Of a stretch of 64,000 nt of DNA, positions 49,272 through 58,791 are shown one piece after another. Location of the stretch: NCBI GenBank assembly GCA_036260935.1, contig DATALQ010000004.1, forward strand, positions 60,460-124,459, written 5' to 3'. The stretch's first letter is position 1. Each line of letters starts with the position of its first letter. The notes beneath the pieces were generated by a model, which was given only the letters and a program-made list of their open reading frames with translations, ran no database searches and had not been told where the DNA came from. This DNA comes from JAEYOM01 sp036260935 (lineage in GTDB: Bacteria; Bacillota; Clostridia; Acetivibrionales; DTU013). A program made the position numbers and the translations under genes.

Positions 49272-50744
49272 ATGGCCGGAAGCAGCCTGAATCGCACGCT
49301 GATAAAAAATTACGTGGTGTTTGTCCTGATCATGCTTGCGGTAGCATTTTCAACCCTATTGATCCTGGGGCTGATGATCAGTTCAACAATGAGCAGGGAG
49401 GAAACACCTAAAATAACCGCAAACGATACTGCCCGCCCGGATTATGGGAATGTCGACATATCGGATATCAAACTTATGGGTGGTTGGGTAGAAGTCCTGG
49501 ACGAGGACAACAAAGTAATCTTTACAAAGGGCGGCAAAAAAACCGATACTACCAGGTACAGCTCGGAACAACTGTATCAGATGATCAGCTATGATGGCAG
49601 CGGACATGGTTATATCTGTACCGCAAAGGAAATAACTGCTGACGGCGACCGTCATTATGTCTTTCTGGTGTTCATCCCCTCGGATAAGGCCGAATTGACG
49701 CTCAATCTCATAAACGCGCCGTTGCCGCTGCCAAGGAAGTTTATATCGATACTGATAGCGTCTCTGATAATTTTTCTTTGCGTATTCACATTGAACATTT
49801 TTTTGTTCAGTAAATGGACGGCCGGCAAGATCGGAATGCCGCTTTCCAATATAACAGGCGCCATACGGAAAATGAGTGGTGGAAATCTGGGCATAAGGAT
49901 GGATTTCAAAGCGGAGAACGAATTCCTGCAGATACGGGACGCTTTCAACGACATGGCCTCCAGGCTTGAAGCCTCACAGATTGAAAAAAACAGGCTTGAA
50001 GAAGCAAGAAAAAGGATGTTCGTTGATATTTCGCATGACCTGAAGACGCCTATCACCGTGATCAGCGGGTACAGCAAGGCACTGGCCGAACACATGGTAA
50101 ACGACGAAACACAGAAACAGCGGTATATTGATACCATATACAATAAATCGATGAGGGTTTCCGAGCTTATCGACGACTTATTCGAGCTTTCCAGGCTCGA
50201 AAGCGGTAGACCCGAATTGAAGCTTGAACCTACAGACATGGTAGAGTTCATCAAAGGAATTGCAGCTGAATACTACGAGCAGTTTGAGGAGAAAAACCTG
50301 CTGCTTGAGCTCGATATACCTGACCGGCGGATATTATGCCGGATCGACAGGAAACAGATCACACGGGCCATATCAAACCTGCTTACAAATGCGATTCGGT
50401 ATAATACGGCCGGAACGACCATAAGGATCGGGCTTTCCGAAAACGCTGCCCGGCTTTCTGATACCGCAGGCAGCCCTGCCAAAACAAATACAGGACTTTC
50501 CGAAACCGCTGCCGGGCTCTCTATCGAAATATCCGACAACGGCACCGGCATCCCCGAAAATCTGAGGGATACTATTTTCGAACCTTTCGTAAGAGGAGAC
50601 GTCTCAAGGCACAGTGACGGCGGGACAGGGCTCGGCCTTGCAATCGCCAGAAGCATTGTCTTAAGTCACGGCGGATCGCTCAGGCTGGTGTCCGAATCCG
50701 GCCTGTTTAAAACTTCGTTTATTCTTGAACTTCCATTCCGGTAA
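49272..50744 (+). CDS. Sensor histidine kinase (system 3) with an internal duplication
   Basis: 490 residues: membrane helix 1 (about 10-35), an extracellular region of about 115 residues, helix 2 (about 155-180), HAMP, a HisKA domain whose phospho-site reads DISHDLKTPITVISG (HDLKTP instead of HELRTP, as in many lantibiotic- or bacitracin-type kinases), and HATPase_c (NLLTNAIRYNT, DNGTGIPE, GTGLGLAIARS). Between the N and G1 boxes two similar 9-residue units (GLSENAARLS and GLSETAAGLS) are separated by 12 residues; the DNA copies are 27 bp and nearly identical. The insert lengthens a loop of the ATP-binding domain. Confidence 0.93.
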   Translation: MAGSSLNRTLIKNYVVFVLIMLAVAFSTLLILGLMISSTMSREETPKITANDTARPDYGNVDISDIKLMGGWVEVLDEDNKVIFTKGGKKTDTTRYSSEQLYQMISYDGSGHGYICTAKEITADGDRHYVFLVFIPSDKAELTLNLINAPLPLPRKFISILIASLIIFLCVFTLNIFLFSKWTAGKIGMPLSNITGAIRKMSGGNLGIRMDFKAENEFLQIRDAFNDMASRLEASQIEKNRLEEARKRMFVDISHDLKTPITVISGYSKALAEHMVNDETQKQRYIDTIYNKSMRVSELIDDLFELSRLESGRPELKLEPTDMVEFIKGIAAEYYEQFEEKNLLLELDIPDRRILCRIDRKQITRAISNLLTNAIRYNTAGTTIRIGLSENAARLSDTAGSPAKTNTGLSETAAGLSIEISDNGTGIPENLRDTIFEPFVRGDVSRHSDGGTGLGLAIARSIVLSHGGSLRLVSESGLFKTSFILELPFR

Positions 50745-50772
50745 ATCTTCACATTCTCCGCGGTTACTGTCC

Positions 50773-50806
50773 ATCCTTAAGCCATTGTGACTTAAGGATC
50801 TTTTAT
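50773..50806 (+). terminator. Intrinsic terminator
   Basis: ATCCTTAAG and CTTAAGGAT are a perfect 9-bp stem with a 9-nt loop and a CTTTTATT tail. Ends the system 3 operon. Confidence 0.8.
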
Positions 50807-50849
50807 TCCCGTCAAATTTCCTTATGTAAACGTTTTTGTCAATCCAATC

Positions 50850-50878
50850 TTGTATACAATAAACGTTTTGTATATAAT
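50850..50878 (+). promoter_or_regulatory. pta promoter with AAACGTTT repeats
   Basis: TTGTAT, 17 bp and TATAAT (50873-50878). The palindrome AAACGTTT occurs in the spacer (50861-50868) and again about 33 bp upstream (near 50828), each followed by TTGT. Possible operator pair. Confidence 0.6.
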
Positions 50879-51003
50879 AGTGATGCTGGCAAAAGCTAGA
50901 TATAAGCTAATGCTAGGACCTGGTAATAATTAAGGTATACTATAAATACTAAAATGGGGCAAATTATTAATGTTAACCATTTAAACTTGAAAGGGGTCTA
51001 ACC

Positions 51004-51996
51004 ATGAAATTTCTCGAGCAAATAAGCGAACGTGCAAAGAAAGACATTAAAACCATTGTATTGCCTGAAAGTTCAGATATAAGGACTATCAAGGCAGCCG
51101 CCATGGTACAGGAAAAAGGCATAGCCAAAATAGTGCTTGTCGGTAAGGAGAACGAGATCAAAAAACTGGCCGGTAACCTGGATATATCAAAAGCAATCAT
51201 AGTTGATCCGGAGACCTCCCCGGATTTTGACAAATACGCCGAAGCCTTTTATGAGTTGAGGAAAGCCAAGGGCGTGACTCTTGAAAAAGCTCGTGAAACA
51301 ATGAAGAATGATACTTATTGGGGCGTCATGATGGTAAAAATGGGCGCTGCCGACGGGATGGTTTCCGGAGCGATCCATTCAACGGCGGATACGCTGAGGC
51401 CGGCTCTTCAGATATTGAAGACGGCGCCTGGCACAAAACTTGTTTCTTCATTTTTCGTTATGGTCGTTCCCGATTGCGAATATGGCAACAATGGTACTTT
51501 TGTATTTTCAGACTGCGGGCTCGTGGAAAATCCGACGGCTGACGAATTATCGGAAATAGCGCTGGCATCCGCGGGATCATACAGAGACCTGGTCGGCGGA
51601 GATCCAAGAGTAGCAATGCTTTCATATTCCAGCTACGGCAGCGCGAAGAGCGAGCTGACTGAAAAAGTCATTGCGGCTACAAAGCTTGCCAAGGAGAAAA
51701 AGCCGGACCTTATACTCGACGGAGAGCTTCAGGCCGATGCGGCAATAGTTCCGTCGGTAGGAAAGTCGAAGGCTCCGGGCAGTAATGTTGCCGGAACTGC
51801 GAATGTACTTATATTCCCGGATCTGAACTGCGGAAATATTTCTTACAAGCTCGTTCAGAGACTGGCAAAGGCAGAGGCATACGGACCCGTTACACAGGGT
51901 ATAGCAAGACCGGTCAATGACCTCTCAAGAGGCTGCAGCGCGGAAGATATCGTAGGAGTTATAGCAATAACCGCAGTTCAGGCTCAGAATGTGTAA
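51004..51996 (+). CDS. pta: Phosphate acetyltransferase
   Basis: Pta converts acetyl-CoA and phosphate to acetyl phosphate. 330 residues, the short class without the N-terminal DRTGG region. Signatures: IVLPESSDIRTIKAA at the start, MVSGAIHSTADTLRPALQI, DCGLVENPTADELSEIA and LIFPDLNCGNISYKLVQRLA. GAAAGGGG precedes the ATG. ackA follows after 51 bp; together they give ATP and acetate in fermentation. Confidence 0.97.
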   Translation: MKFLEQISERAKKDIKTIVLPESSDIRTIKAAAMVQEKGIAKIVLVGKENEIKKLAGNLDISKAIIVDPETSPDFDKYAEAFYELRKAKGVTLEKARETMKNDTYWGVMMVKMGAADGMVSGAIHSTADTLRPALQILKTAPGTKLVSSFFVMVVPDCEYGNNGTFVFSDCGLVENPTADELSEIALASAGSYRDLVGGDPRVAMLSYSSYGSAKSELTEKVIAATKLAKEKKPDLILDGELQADAAIVPSVGKSKAPGSNVAGTANVLIFPDLNCGNISYKLVQRLAKAEAYGPVTQGIARPVNDLSRGCSAEDIVGVIAITAVQAQNV

Positions 51997-52047
51997 ATAG
52001 TTAAAATGGAATAAATTTAAACCCAGAATAAGATTGGAGTCATAAAA

Positions 52048-53245
52048 ATGAAAATACTGGTTATTAATGCCGGCAGTTCGTCTTTGAAGTTTCAGCTTCT
52101 TAATATGGAAGACAAAAGTATTTTAGTAAAGGGCATCTGTGACAGAATAGGCATCGATAATTCCGTAATGGAATATCAGGTTCCTGGGAAAGACAAGGTA
52201 GTTATGCGCAAGGAAATGAAAAAAGCACAAGGATGCGATCGCGTTTGTGCTGCAGGCCCTTGTCGACAAGGAAATCGGCGTTATCAAATCGACTTCTGAG
52301 ATCTCAGGCGTTGGCCACAGAGTACTGCACGGAGGCGAAAAATTCCACGATCCGGCATTGATCAACGATAAAGTTATGGATGCTATAAGAGAATGCATCC
52401 CTCTCGGACCTCTGCATAACCCGGCCAATATTATGGGCATAGAGGGCTGCGCGGCTGAGATGCCTGATACACCGATGGTTGCGGTATTTGATACGGGATT
52501 CCACCAGACGATGCCCAAGCATGCCTACATTTATGCAATACCATATGATATGTATGAAAAGTATGGAATAAGAAAATACGGATTCCATGGGACATCGCAC
52601 AAATATGTAACACAAAGGGCGGCTGAGATACTCGGCAAGCCTATTGAAGAGCTTAAGCTGATATGCTGCCACCTCGGCAACGGCGCAAGTATAAGTGCCG
52701 TAAAGTACGGAAAATGCGTAGATACGACCATGGGACTGACTCCGCTCGACGGACTTGAAATGGGCACCAGGTGCGGCACGCTCGATCCCGCGGCAGTTAC
52801 ATTTATAATGCAGAAGGAAAATATGTCCGCTGCCGAAATGGATACCTACCTGAATAAAAAATCGGGCCTTCTCGGAGTGTCAGGCGTCAGCAGCGATATG
52901 AGGGATACACAGGCTGCCGCAGCAAACGGAGACAAGAGAGCAAGACTTGCAATCGATATATTCTGTTACAGGGTTAAGACTTATATCGGATCATATATTG
53001 CAGCGATGAATGGTGTAGACGCGATCTTATTCACAGGAGGAATCGGCGAAAACGACAGCAGGATCAGAGAGCAGTCTCTGGACCAGATGGATGCGCTGGG
53101 GATCATAATCGATAAGGATAAGAACGCAACGAGGGGAAAAGAAGTCGATATAACAGGTTCGGGCGCAACTGTAAAAACTCTCATTGTACCTACCAACGAA
53201 GAACTTGCTATAGCGAATGAGACAATGAAGCTGATATCGAAATAG
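52048..53245 (+). pseudogene. ackA: Acetate kinase with a one-base frameshift
   Basis: AckA makes ATP from acetyl phosphate. The N-terminus (ILVINAGSSSLKFQLL) is in the frame from 52048; that frame leaves the family after VVMRKEMK. The continuation (DAIAFVLQALVDKE, GVGHRVLHGGEKF, FDTGFHQTMP, HLGNGASI, GGIGEND) is in another frame up to 53245. The break falls in a run of six A at 52219-52224; five A would restore a normal kinase of about 398 residues. Both parts are fully conserved, so a sequencing or assembly error, or slippage at the A run, is more likely than true loss. Confidence 0.9.
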
Positions 53246-53260
53246 GAGAAATAAATTGCC

Positions 53261-53289
53261 TTGACATTACTGGCATTAGTTAGTATAAT
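53261..53289 (+). promoter_or_regulatory. Strong promoter of yceD-rpmF
   Basis: TTGACA (53261-53266), exactly 17 bp, TATAAT (53284-53289): a consensus sigma-A promoter, 33 bp before the DUF177 gene, as expected for a ribosomal protein operon. Confidence 0.85.
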
Positions 53290-53321
53290 ATCTTTTGTCG
53301 CGTATTTAAGGGGTATTGTCT

Positions 53322-53819
53322 ATGAAGGTTGATATATCAGATATTTTAAGGATCGACGGCACTTCGCTGAAGCTGGAATTTCATGAAGAGCCGCCCGAAA
53401 GGGAACCGGCGGAAGGCTTCAAATTAGTCGGTGCTCTCGAATTTGCCGGTACATTGACCAACAATGATGGTATCCTGCATCTGGACGGCCGCCTGAAAGC
53501 TTCCTACGACAGCGTTTGCTACCGTTGTCTCGATGCAGTGAATAAAACACTGGATTTGGGAATCAAGGAAGACTTTATAAACAGTGCGGATGCAGGCCAG
53601 ACGGATATGTATCCCTTTGAAGGAAAAGTACTTGACATAAGTAAAGCGCTAACTGATAATATTATTCTGAACCTTCCTATGAAGCAATTGTGTTCTGAAA
53701 AATGCAGGGGCTTATGCAGTAAGTGCGGCGCCAACCTTAACGAAGTACAATGTGGATGCAGCGATGATGACGTTGACCCACGGATGGAAGGTCTGAATAA
53801 ATTTTTTGAATTAAATTGA
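53322..53819 (+). CDS. DUF177 (YceD-like) protein
   Basis: 165 residues from ATG at 53322 (AAGGGG upstream). A C-terminal cysteine cluster, CSEKCRGLCSKCGANLN, followed by CGC is typical; a middle YRCLDAV motif also fits. DUF177 proteins are linked with 23S rRNA or ribosome maturation, and are co-transcribed with rpmF in most bacteria, as here (30-bp gap). Regulation follows from the consensus promoter immediately upstream. Confidence 0.9.
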   Translation: MKVDISDILRIDGTSLKLEFHEEPPEREPAEGFKLVGALEFAGTLTNNDGILHLDGRLKASYDSVCYRCLDAVNKTLDLGIKEDFINSADAGQTDMYPFEGKVLDISKALTDNIILNLPMKQLCSEKCRGLCSKCGANLNEVQCGCSDDDVDPRMEGLNKFFELN

Positions 53820-53849
53820 TATACGCTTTTTATCAGGGAGGTGTAGAAT

Positions 53850-54026
53850 ATGGCAAACCCGAAACGAAAATGGTCCAAGGCAAGGACAGGTAAAAGAAGG
53901 TCACAGTGGAAGCTGACGCAGCCGGGTCTCGTAAGCTGCCCGCAGTGTCATACACTGAAAGCTCCTCATATAGTTTGCAAAGAATGCGGCTACTATGACG
54001 GCAAGGAAGTTGTAAAGGAAGCTTAA
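53850..54026 (+). CDS. rpmF: Large-subunit ribosomal protein L32 (bL32)
   Basis: 58 residues: starts ANPKRKWSKARTGKRRSQW, with the zinc-ribbon cysteines CPQCHTLKAPHIVCKECGYY (C-x2-C, C-x2-C). The four cysteines show the zinc-dependent form. AGGGAGG precedes the ATG. Part of the 50S subunit. Confidence 0.97.
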   Translation: MANPKRKWSKARTGKRRSQWKLTQPGLVSCPQCHTLKAPHIVCKECGYYDGKEVVKEA

Positions 54027-54075
54027 GTCAGGTAATCCAACGCTATATGGACTCGAATACTGTATAGACTAGAAG

Positions 54076-54101
54076 AGGCTGTCTGCCAAGACGGCCTTTT
54101 T
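54076..54101 (+). terminator. Intrinsic terminator after rpmF
   Basis: AGGCTGTCT and AGACGGCCT pair around GCCA, followed by TTTTT. Confidence 0.8.
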
Positions 54102-54149
54102 GTGTATAGATTATTTTGGAGATAATAACGGGTAAAGAGGTTTAATAAT

Positions 54150-55490
54150 ATGAAAAAGAACCCGATCGTCATAAAGAGCGTCGAACCGGACAGCGCAGCC
54201 ATGGAAGCAGGCATTGAACCCGGTGATTTTCTGCTGTCCATAAACGGACAGGCTATAGCCGATATTTTTGATTACCGCTTTCTATCCACGGACAGCCAGC
54301 TGCTTGTGGAAGTGGAAAAAAGGAACGGGGAAAGCTGGGAAATCGAGATTGAAAAGGATGAATACGAAGATCTGGGGCTCGATTTCGAAGATCCGCTCAT
54401 CTCCGAAGCCAAAAGCTGCACGAACAAGTGCGTTTTCTGCTTTATCGACCAGCTGCCCAAGGGGATGCGTGAGACCGTGTACTTTAAGGACGATGATTCG
54501 CGGCTTTCATTTCTGTCCGGCAACTATATAACGCTGACAAATATGAAAAAGCAGGAGCTTGAACGAATAATACGCTATCGGATGACCCCTGTCAATGTTT
54601 CGGTCCATACTACAAACCCCGAATTGAGGAAGAAAATGCTCGGCAACAGGTTTGCCGGGGACGTGCTGGGAAAGATCGGCTTCCTTACTGCCGGCGGCAT
54701 CGCGGTCAATGCGCAGATCGTGTTGTGCAAGGGGCTGAATGACAGGGAGGAGCTCGACAGGACCATAAATGAACTGTCTGCCCTTTACCCCGGAGTAGCG
54801 AGTATTTCGGTAGTACCTGTAGGCCTGACGAAATGGAGGGAAGGTCTTTACCCTCTGGAACCCTTTACTTCAGAAGATTCAGCTGCCGTACTCAAACAAG
54901 TCGGGAACTGGCAGAAGTCATTGCTTAAGAAATTCGACACAAGGCTGGTTTACCTGGCGGACGAGTTTTATATAAAGGCTGGGGAGAGCCTGCCACCTTA
55001 CGAGGAATACGAAGACTTTCCGCAGATAGAGAATGGCGTGGGGCTGATGACGCTGCTTATATATGAATTCGAAGAATATCTTCATAAGCATGCGAGAAAG
55101 CTGGCCAACTACTGGGCTGGAAAAGGCGGGGACAGGACTGTAAGCATCGCTACAGGGCAATGCTCCGCAATGCATATAAAACAATTGGCGCAAATGCTGG
55201 AAAAAAGGTATAATGGTCTAAAGATTCCCGTTTACCCTATAGATAACGTGTTTTTTGGGGAAAATGTTACCGTGACGGGGCTTCTGACAGGCGGTGACAT
55301 CGCCTCGCAGCTTCAAGGGAAGGAACTCGGAAGCGAACTGCTGCTTTCAAGGAGCATGTTCAAATCCGGCGAGGAGCTTTTCCTCGATGACGTTACTCTC
55401 GACGAACTGCGCAGCAGGCTCGGAACCAGGATAACCATCACTGAAAACGAAGGCGGGGATCTGATCGAAAAGGTCCTTGGAATAAAGTAG
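54150..55490 (+). CDS. DUF512 protein: PDZ domain plus radical-SAM-like domain
   Basis: 446 residues. A PDZ-like N-terminus (VEPDSAAMEAGIEPGDFLLSINGQ) is followed by a cysteine motif CTNKCVFCFIDQLPKGMR (C-x3-C-x2-C), characteristic of the radical SAM superfamily, then YITLTNMKKQEL and VSVHTTNPELRKKMLGN; the tail is DUF512. The protein is conserved in Clostridia and generally lies before der, as here. The iron-sulphur cluster is expected to cleave S-adenosylmethionine; the substrate is unknown. Confidence 0.93.
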   Translation: MKKNPIVIKSVEPDSAAMEAGIEPGDFLLSINGQAIADIFDYRFLSTDSQLLVEVEKRNGESWEIEIEKDEYEDLGLDFEDPLISEAKSCTNKCVFCFIDQLPKGMRETVYFKDDDSRLSFLSGNYITLTNMKKQELERIIRYRMTPVNVSVHTTNPELRKKMLGNRFAGDVLGKIGFLTAGGIAVNAQIVLCKGLNDREELDRTINELSALYPGVASISVVPVGLTKWREGLYPLEPFTSEDSAAVLKQVGNWQKSLLKKFDTRLVYLADEFYIKAGESLPPYEEYEDFPQIENGVGLMTLLIYEFEEYLHKHARKLANYWAGKGGDRTVSIATGQCSAMHIKQLAQMLEKRYNGLKIPVYPIDNVFFGENVTVTGLLTGGDIASQLQGKELGSELLLSRSMFKSGEELFLDDVTLDELRSRLGTRITITENEGGDLIEKVLGIK

Positions 55491-55557
55491 GGATCGAACA
55501 TAGTAAGATGTTACTGGCAGAAACATGCCTGCATCATATTAATGAGAGGTGAAAGGA

Positions 55558-56883
55558 TTGGCAAAACCGGTAGTAGCAGTTGTGGGCAGACCTAACGTAG
55601 GTAAGTCCACCTTTTTCAACTACCTTTGCGGCAAGCGCATATCCATTGTGGAAGACACTCCGGGAGTGACGCGTGACAGGATATATGCCGAAGCCGAATG
55701 GAGAAACAGGAAATTCACATTGATAGATACGGGTGGCATCGAGCCCTACGCCGAGGATAAAATACTGCAGCAAATGCGAAGACAGGCCGAGGTCGCGGTG
55801 GAAATGGCCGACGTCATAGTATTCATGGTCGATGCAAAGGGCGGAATGACAGCTTCCGACAAGGAGATAGCCACGATGCTCCGGAAATCTCAGAAGCCTG
55901 TTATCATCGTTGCAAACAAAGTCGATTCCGTCGGCGAACCGCCCGCGGAAATGTATGAGTTCTATAATCTCGCGATGGGGGACGTAATGCCGGTATCGTC
56001 GCTGCACGGCCTTGGCATGGGCGATCTGCTGGACGAGGTATTCAAGTATTTTCCCGAAAGCGATGAAGAAGATTACGATGAAGACGTCATAAAGGTTGCC
56101 GTCATCGGTAAGCCGAATTCCGGCAAGTCTTCGCTTATTAACCGAATAGTCGGGGAGGAGCGCGTAATAGTCAGCGATATCCCCGGCACCACCAGGGACG
56201 CCATTGATACATATATCGAGATAGGCGAAGACAAATACGTGCTGATCGATACCGCAGGCATACGCAGGCAGAGCAGAATCACCGAGAATATTGAAAAGTA
56301 CAGTGCGTTAAGATCCTGGTCGGCTATTGAAAGAGCCGATGTCTGCGTGATAATGATCGATGCGCAGGACGGCGTTACGGAGCAGGATACGAAAATCGCA
56401 GGCTATGCCCATGAACAGGGGAAAGCGTCTGTCATCGTCGTCAACAAATGGGACCTCGTGGAAAAGGAAACAGGAACTCTTGAAGAATACAGGAAGACTG
56501 TTATCGAAAAGCTTGGCTTCATGCAGTACGCTCCGGTCCTGTTCATCTCGGTCAAGACGGGCCAGCGTGTGCAGAAGCTCCTCGAGCTTGTCAAATTCGT
56601 AAATGATCAGGCTTCCTTGCGTATAACCACAGGCATGCTCAACGACCTGCTGAACGAAGCGACAGCAATGGTGCAGCCGCCCTCGGACAAGGGTAAGAGA
56701 CTCAAGATTTATTATGGCACGCAGTCTGCCGTCAAACCGCCGACGTTCGTTATCTTCATAAATGATATTGAACTGTTCCACTACTCCTACGAACGCTATA
56801 TCGAAAACCAGCTTCGCAGGAGCTATGGTTTTGAGGGGACGCCAATACGGATTATCCGCAGGGAACGTGACAGCGAATCGTAA
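55558..56883 (+). CDS. der: Ribosome assembly GTPase Der (EngA)
   Basis: 441 residues from TTG at 55558; GAGAGG lies 8 bases before, and the protein then starts AKPVVAVVGRPNVGKST like other Der. Two G domains in tandem: GRPNVGKST with DTGGIEP, and GKPNSGKSS with DTAGIRRQS, plus a C-terminal KH-like domain (YYGTQSAVKPPTFVIFIND). Needed for 50S subunit assembly. GTG at 55549 is an alternative start. Confidence 0.97.
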   Translation: MAKPVVAVVGRPNVGKSTFFNYLCGKRISIVEDTPGVTRDRIYAEAEWRNRKFTLIDTGGIEPYAEDKILQQMRRQAEVAVEMADVIVFMVDAKGGMTASDKEIATMLRKSQKPVIIVANKVDSVGEPPAEMYEFYNLAMGDVMPVSSLHGLGMGDLLDEVFKYFPESDEEDYDEDVIKVAVIGKPNSGKSSLINRIVGEERVIVSDIPGTTRDAIDTYIEIGEDKYVLIDTAGIRRQSRITENIEKYSALRSWSAIERADVCVIMIDAQDGVTEQDTKIAGYAHEQGKASVIVVNKWDLVEKETGTLEEYRKTVIEKLGFMQYAPVLFISVKTGQRVQKLLELVKFVNDQASLRITTGMLNDLLNEATAMVQPPSDKGKRLKIYYGTQSAVKPPTFVIFINDIELFHYSYERYIENQLRRSYGFEGTPIRIIRRERDSES

Positions 56884-56920
56884 TATATTCGTGCAGAAGC
56901 AACAGCTTGGGGGAAGAACT

Positions 56921-57523
56921 ATGTATCTTTTGATTTTGGCAGCAGCAGCCGGGTACTTACTAGGCAGCCTCAACAGTGCGCTGATCGTCGGCAAGTTCCA
57001 TGGAGTCGACGTGCGGCAGCACGGCAGCGGAAACGCCGGTATGACGAACACTATGAGAACGCTGGGTAAAAAAGCAGCTTTGTTCGTATTGCTTGGCGAT
57101 GTCTTAAAAGGCTTGCTTTCATTCCTTATAGGATATTTTGTCTGCGGAAGCCAGCTGGGTGGGATGGTTGCCGGCACGGCAGCCATAATAGGCCATATAT
57201 TGCCCGTTTATTTCGGTTTCAAGGGCGGAAAGGGCGTACTGACTACACTCGCAGTCCTGTTTATGTTTGATTGGCGCGCCGCGTTGGCACTGCTGGGCGT
57301 TTTTATCGTCATATTGGCGCTGACAAGGTTCGTTTCGCTTGGATCAATAATCGGAGCCTTCTTGTTCCCATTTGCAGAAATACTGCTTGGCAGGGGCACC
57401 GAGACCATAGTATTTTCGGCTGTCATAGCTGTGCTTATAATCGTGATGCATCGCGCCAATATCAAGCGCCTGCTCAGCGGCACCGAATCAAAATTCTCTT
57501 TCAGCAAAAAGAAGGAAGGCTGA
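56921..57523 (+). CDS. plsY: Glycerol-3-phosphate acyltransferase PlsY
   Basis: 200 residues from ATG at 56921 (GGGGGAAG upstream). Five membrane helices and the PlsY motifs: GSLNSALIVGK, GSGNAGMTNTMRTLGKKAA, GHILPVYFGFKGGKGVLT. It moves the acyl group of acyl phosphate to glycerol 3-phosphate to give lysophosphatidate. gpsA, which supplies glycerol 3-phosphate, follows in the same operon. Confidence 0.96.
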   Translation: MYLLILAAAAGYLLGSLNSALIVGKFHGVDVRQHGSGNAGMTNTMRTLGKKAALFVLLGDVLKGLLSFLIGYFVCGSQLGGMVAGTAAIIGHILPVYFGFKGGKGVLTTLAVLFMFDWRAALALLGVFIVILALTRFVSLGSIIGAFLFPFAEILLGRGTETIVFSAVIAVLIIVMHRANIKRLLSGTESKFSFSKKKEG

Positions 57524-57626
57524 TAAACCCAGGCGTTTCGGAAAGGGAGCTCAACAACAGGATTTTATGAAAATGCTGCAATAATGGCTTTCAAGGCCAG
57601 AATAAAACCGGAGGGATTGAAACGAT

Positions 57627-58643
57627 ATGAACATTTCCGTGATAGGTGCCGGCAGTATGGGCACAGCGGTTTCCATACTACTTGCCGGCAACGGACATAA
57701 TGTCAGGATGTGGTCGAAATTCAAGGAAGAAGTAGATATGATAAACACGTTGAGGGAGCAGAAAGACAAGCTTCCCGGCGCGATGGTTCCCGAAAGCGTA
57801 GTATGCACCGCCGATCTTGAAGAGGCTGCAGCTTTTTCGGACGTGCTGGTCATGGTCATCCCTTCTCAAACCATAAGGGAGAACGCAAAGGAACTTGCTT
57901 ACATAATAAAGCAGCCCAAGCTTATCAGCTGTTTTTCGAAAGGCCTTGAAAAAGGTACGGGATACAGAATGTCCGAGGTGATACAGCAGGAACTGCCTGA
58001 TGTGACAATTGTTGCAATGTCGGGCCCCTGCCATGCCGAGGAGCTTTCAAAAGGAATACCTACCGCTTATGTGGCTGCCTCCGAGAACAGGCATGCGGCT
58101 GAGAAGATACAGGACATATTCATGTCGCCGCGGTTCAGGGTATATACAAATCCCGATATAAAAGGTGTCGAGCTTGGCGGTTCGGTCAAGAATGTCATCG
58201 CTCTCTGTGCAGGCATATCAGACGGCCTGGGGTATGGAGACAATACCAAGGCAGCTTTGATGACCAGGGGAATAACGGAGATCTCGAGGCTTGGCCGCGC
58301 AATGGGCGCAAAAATGCAAACTTTCTCAGGTCTCGCGGGCATCGGCGACCTTATCGTTACCTGCACCAGCATGCACAGCCGCAACAGGCGTGCGGGCATA
58401 CTGATCGGCCAGGGAAAAACCGTACAGCAGGCGCTCGACGAAGTTAAGATGATCGTAGAGGGCTATTTTACTACGGAACCTGTTTACAAGCTTTCCAGGA
58501 AGCTCGGTGTGAGCATGCCTATTACCGAAGAAGCGTATGAGATACTTTTCAATGGGAAAAGCCCGGCTAAAGCCGTAAACGACCTGATGGGCAGGGACAG
58601 GACGCACGAACTCGAACGTGAAGTCCTGGAGGAGCTCTGGTAA
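57627..58643 (+). CDS. gpsA: NAD(P)-dependent glycerol-3-phosphate dehydrogenase
   Basis: 338 residues. N-terminal Rossmann fold IGAGSMGTAVSILLAGNGH, active-site lysine in GGSVKNVIALCAGISDGLGYGDNTKAAL, and GLAGIGDLIVTCTS, all GpsA signatures. Reduces dihydroxyacetone phosphate to glycerol 3-phosphate for phospholipid synthesis and works with PlsY. CCGGAGGG precedes the start. The 3' end is followed by a 20-bp tandem duplication. Confidence 0.97.
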   Translation: MNISVIGAGSMGTAVSILLAGNGHNVRMWSKFKEEVDMINTLREQKDKLPGAMVPESVVCTADLEEAAAFSDVLVMVIPSQTIRENAKELAYIIKQPKLISCFSKGLEKGTGYRMSEVIQQELPDVTIVAMSGPCHAEELSKGIPTAYVAASENRHAAEKIQDIFMSPRFRVYTNPDIKGVELGGSVKNVIALCAGISDGLGYGDNTKAALMTRGITEISRLGRAMGAKMQTFSGLAGIGDLIVTCTSMHSRNRRAGILIGQGKTVQQALDEVKMIVEGYFTTEPVYKLSRKLGVSMPITEEAYEILFNGKSPAKAVNDLMGRDRTHELEREVLEELW

Positions 58644-58696
58644 GCTTCAAGGTGTTTCGGTAAGCTTCAGTGGGCCTCGTGTAGCTTTGGAGAATG
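58637..58696 (+). repeat. 20-bp tandem repeat copying the gpsA 3' end
   Basis: GGTAAGCTTCA occurs at 58639-58649 (containing the gpsA stop), again at 58659-58669, and as GTGTAGCTTTG at 58679-58689: three units with exact 20-bp period. Confidence 0.85.
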
Positions 58697-58702
58697 TAAC
58701 TG

Positions 58703-58736
58703 ACCGGTGCGGAGATGATTCTCCCGCCGGTTTTTT
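58703..58736 (+). terminator. Intrinsic terminator after gpsA
   Basis: ACCGG...GGAGA pairs with TCTCC...CCGGT around TGAT, with one bulge, followed by TTTTTT. Confidence 0.8.
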
Positions 58737-58791
58737 CATGGCTCATCGCCAGTAGTTGGGGTTGGGCTCAAGTAAAATAAAGTAGTTTTAG

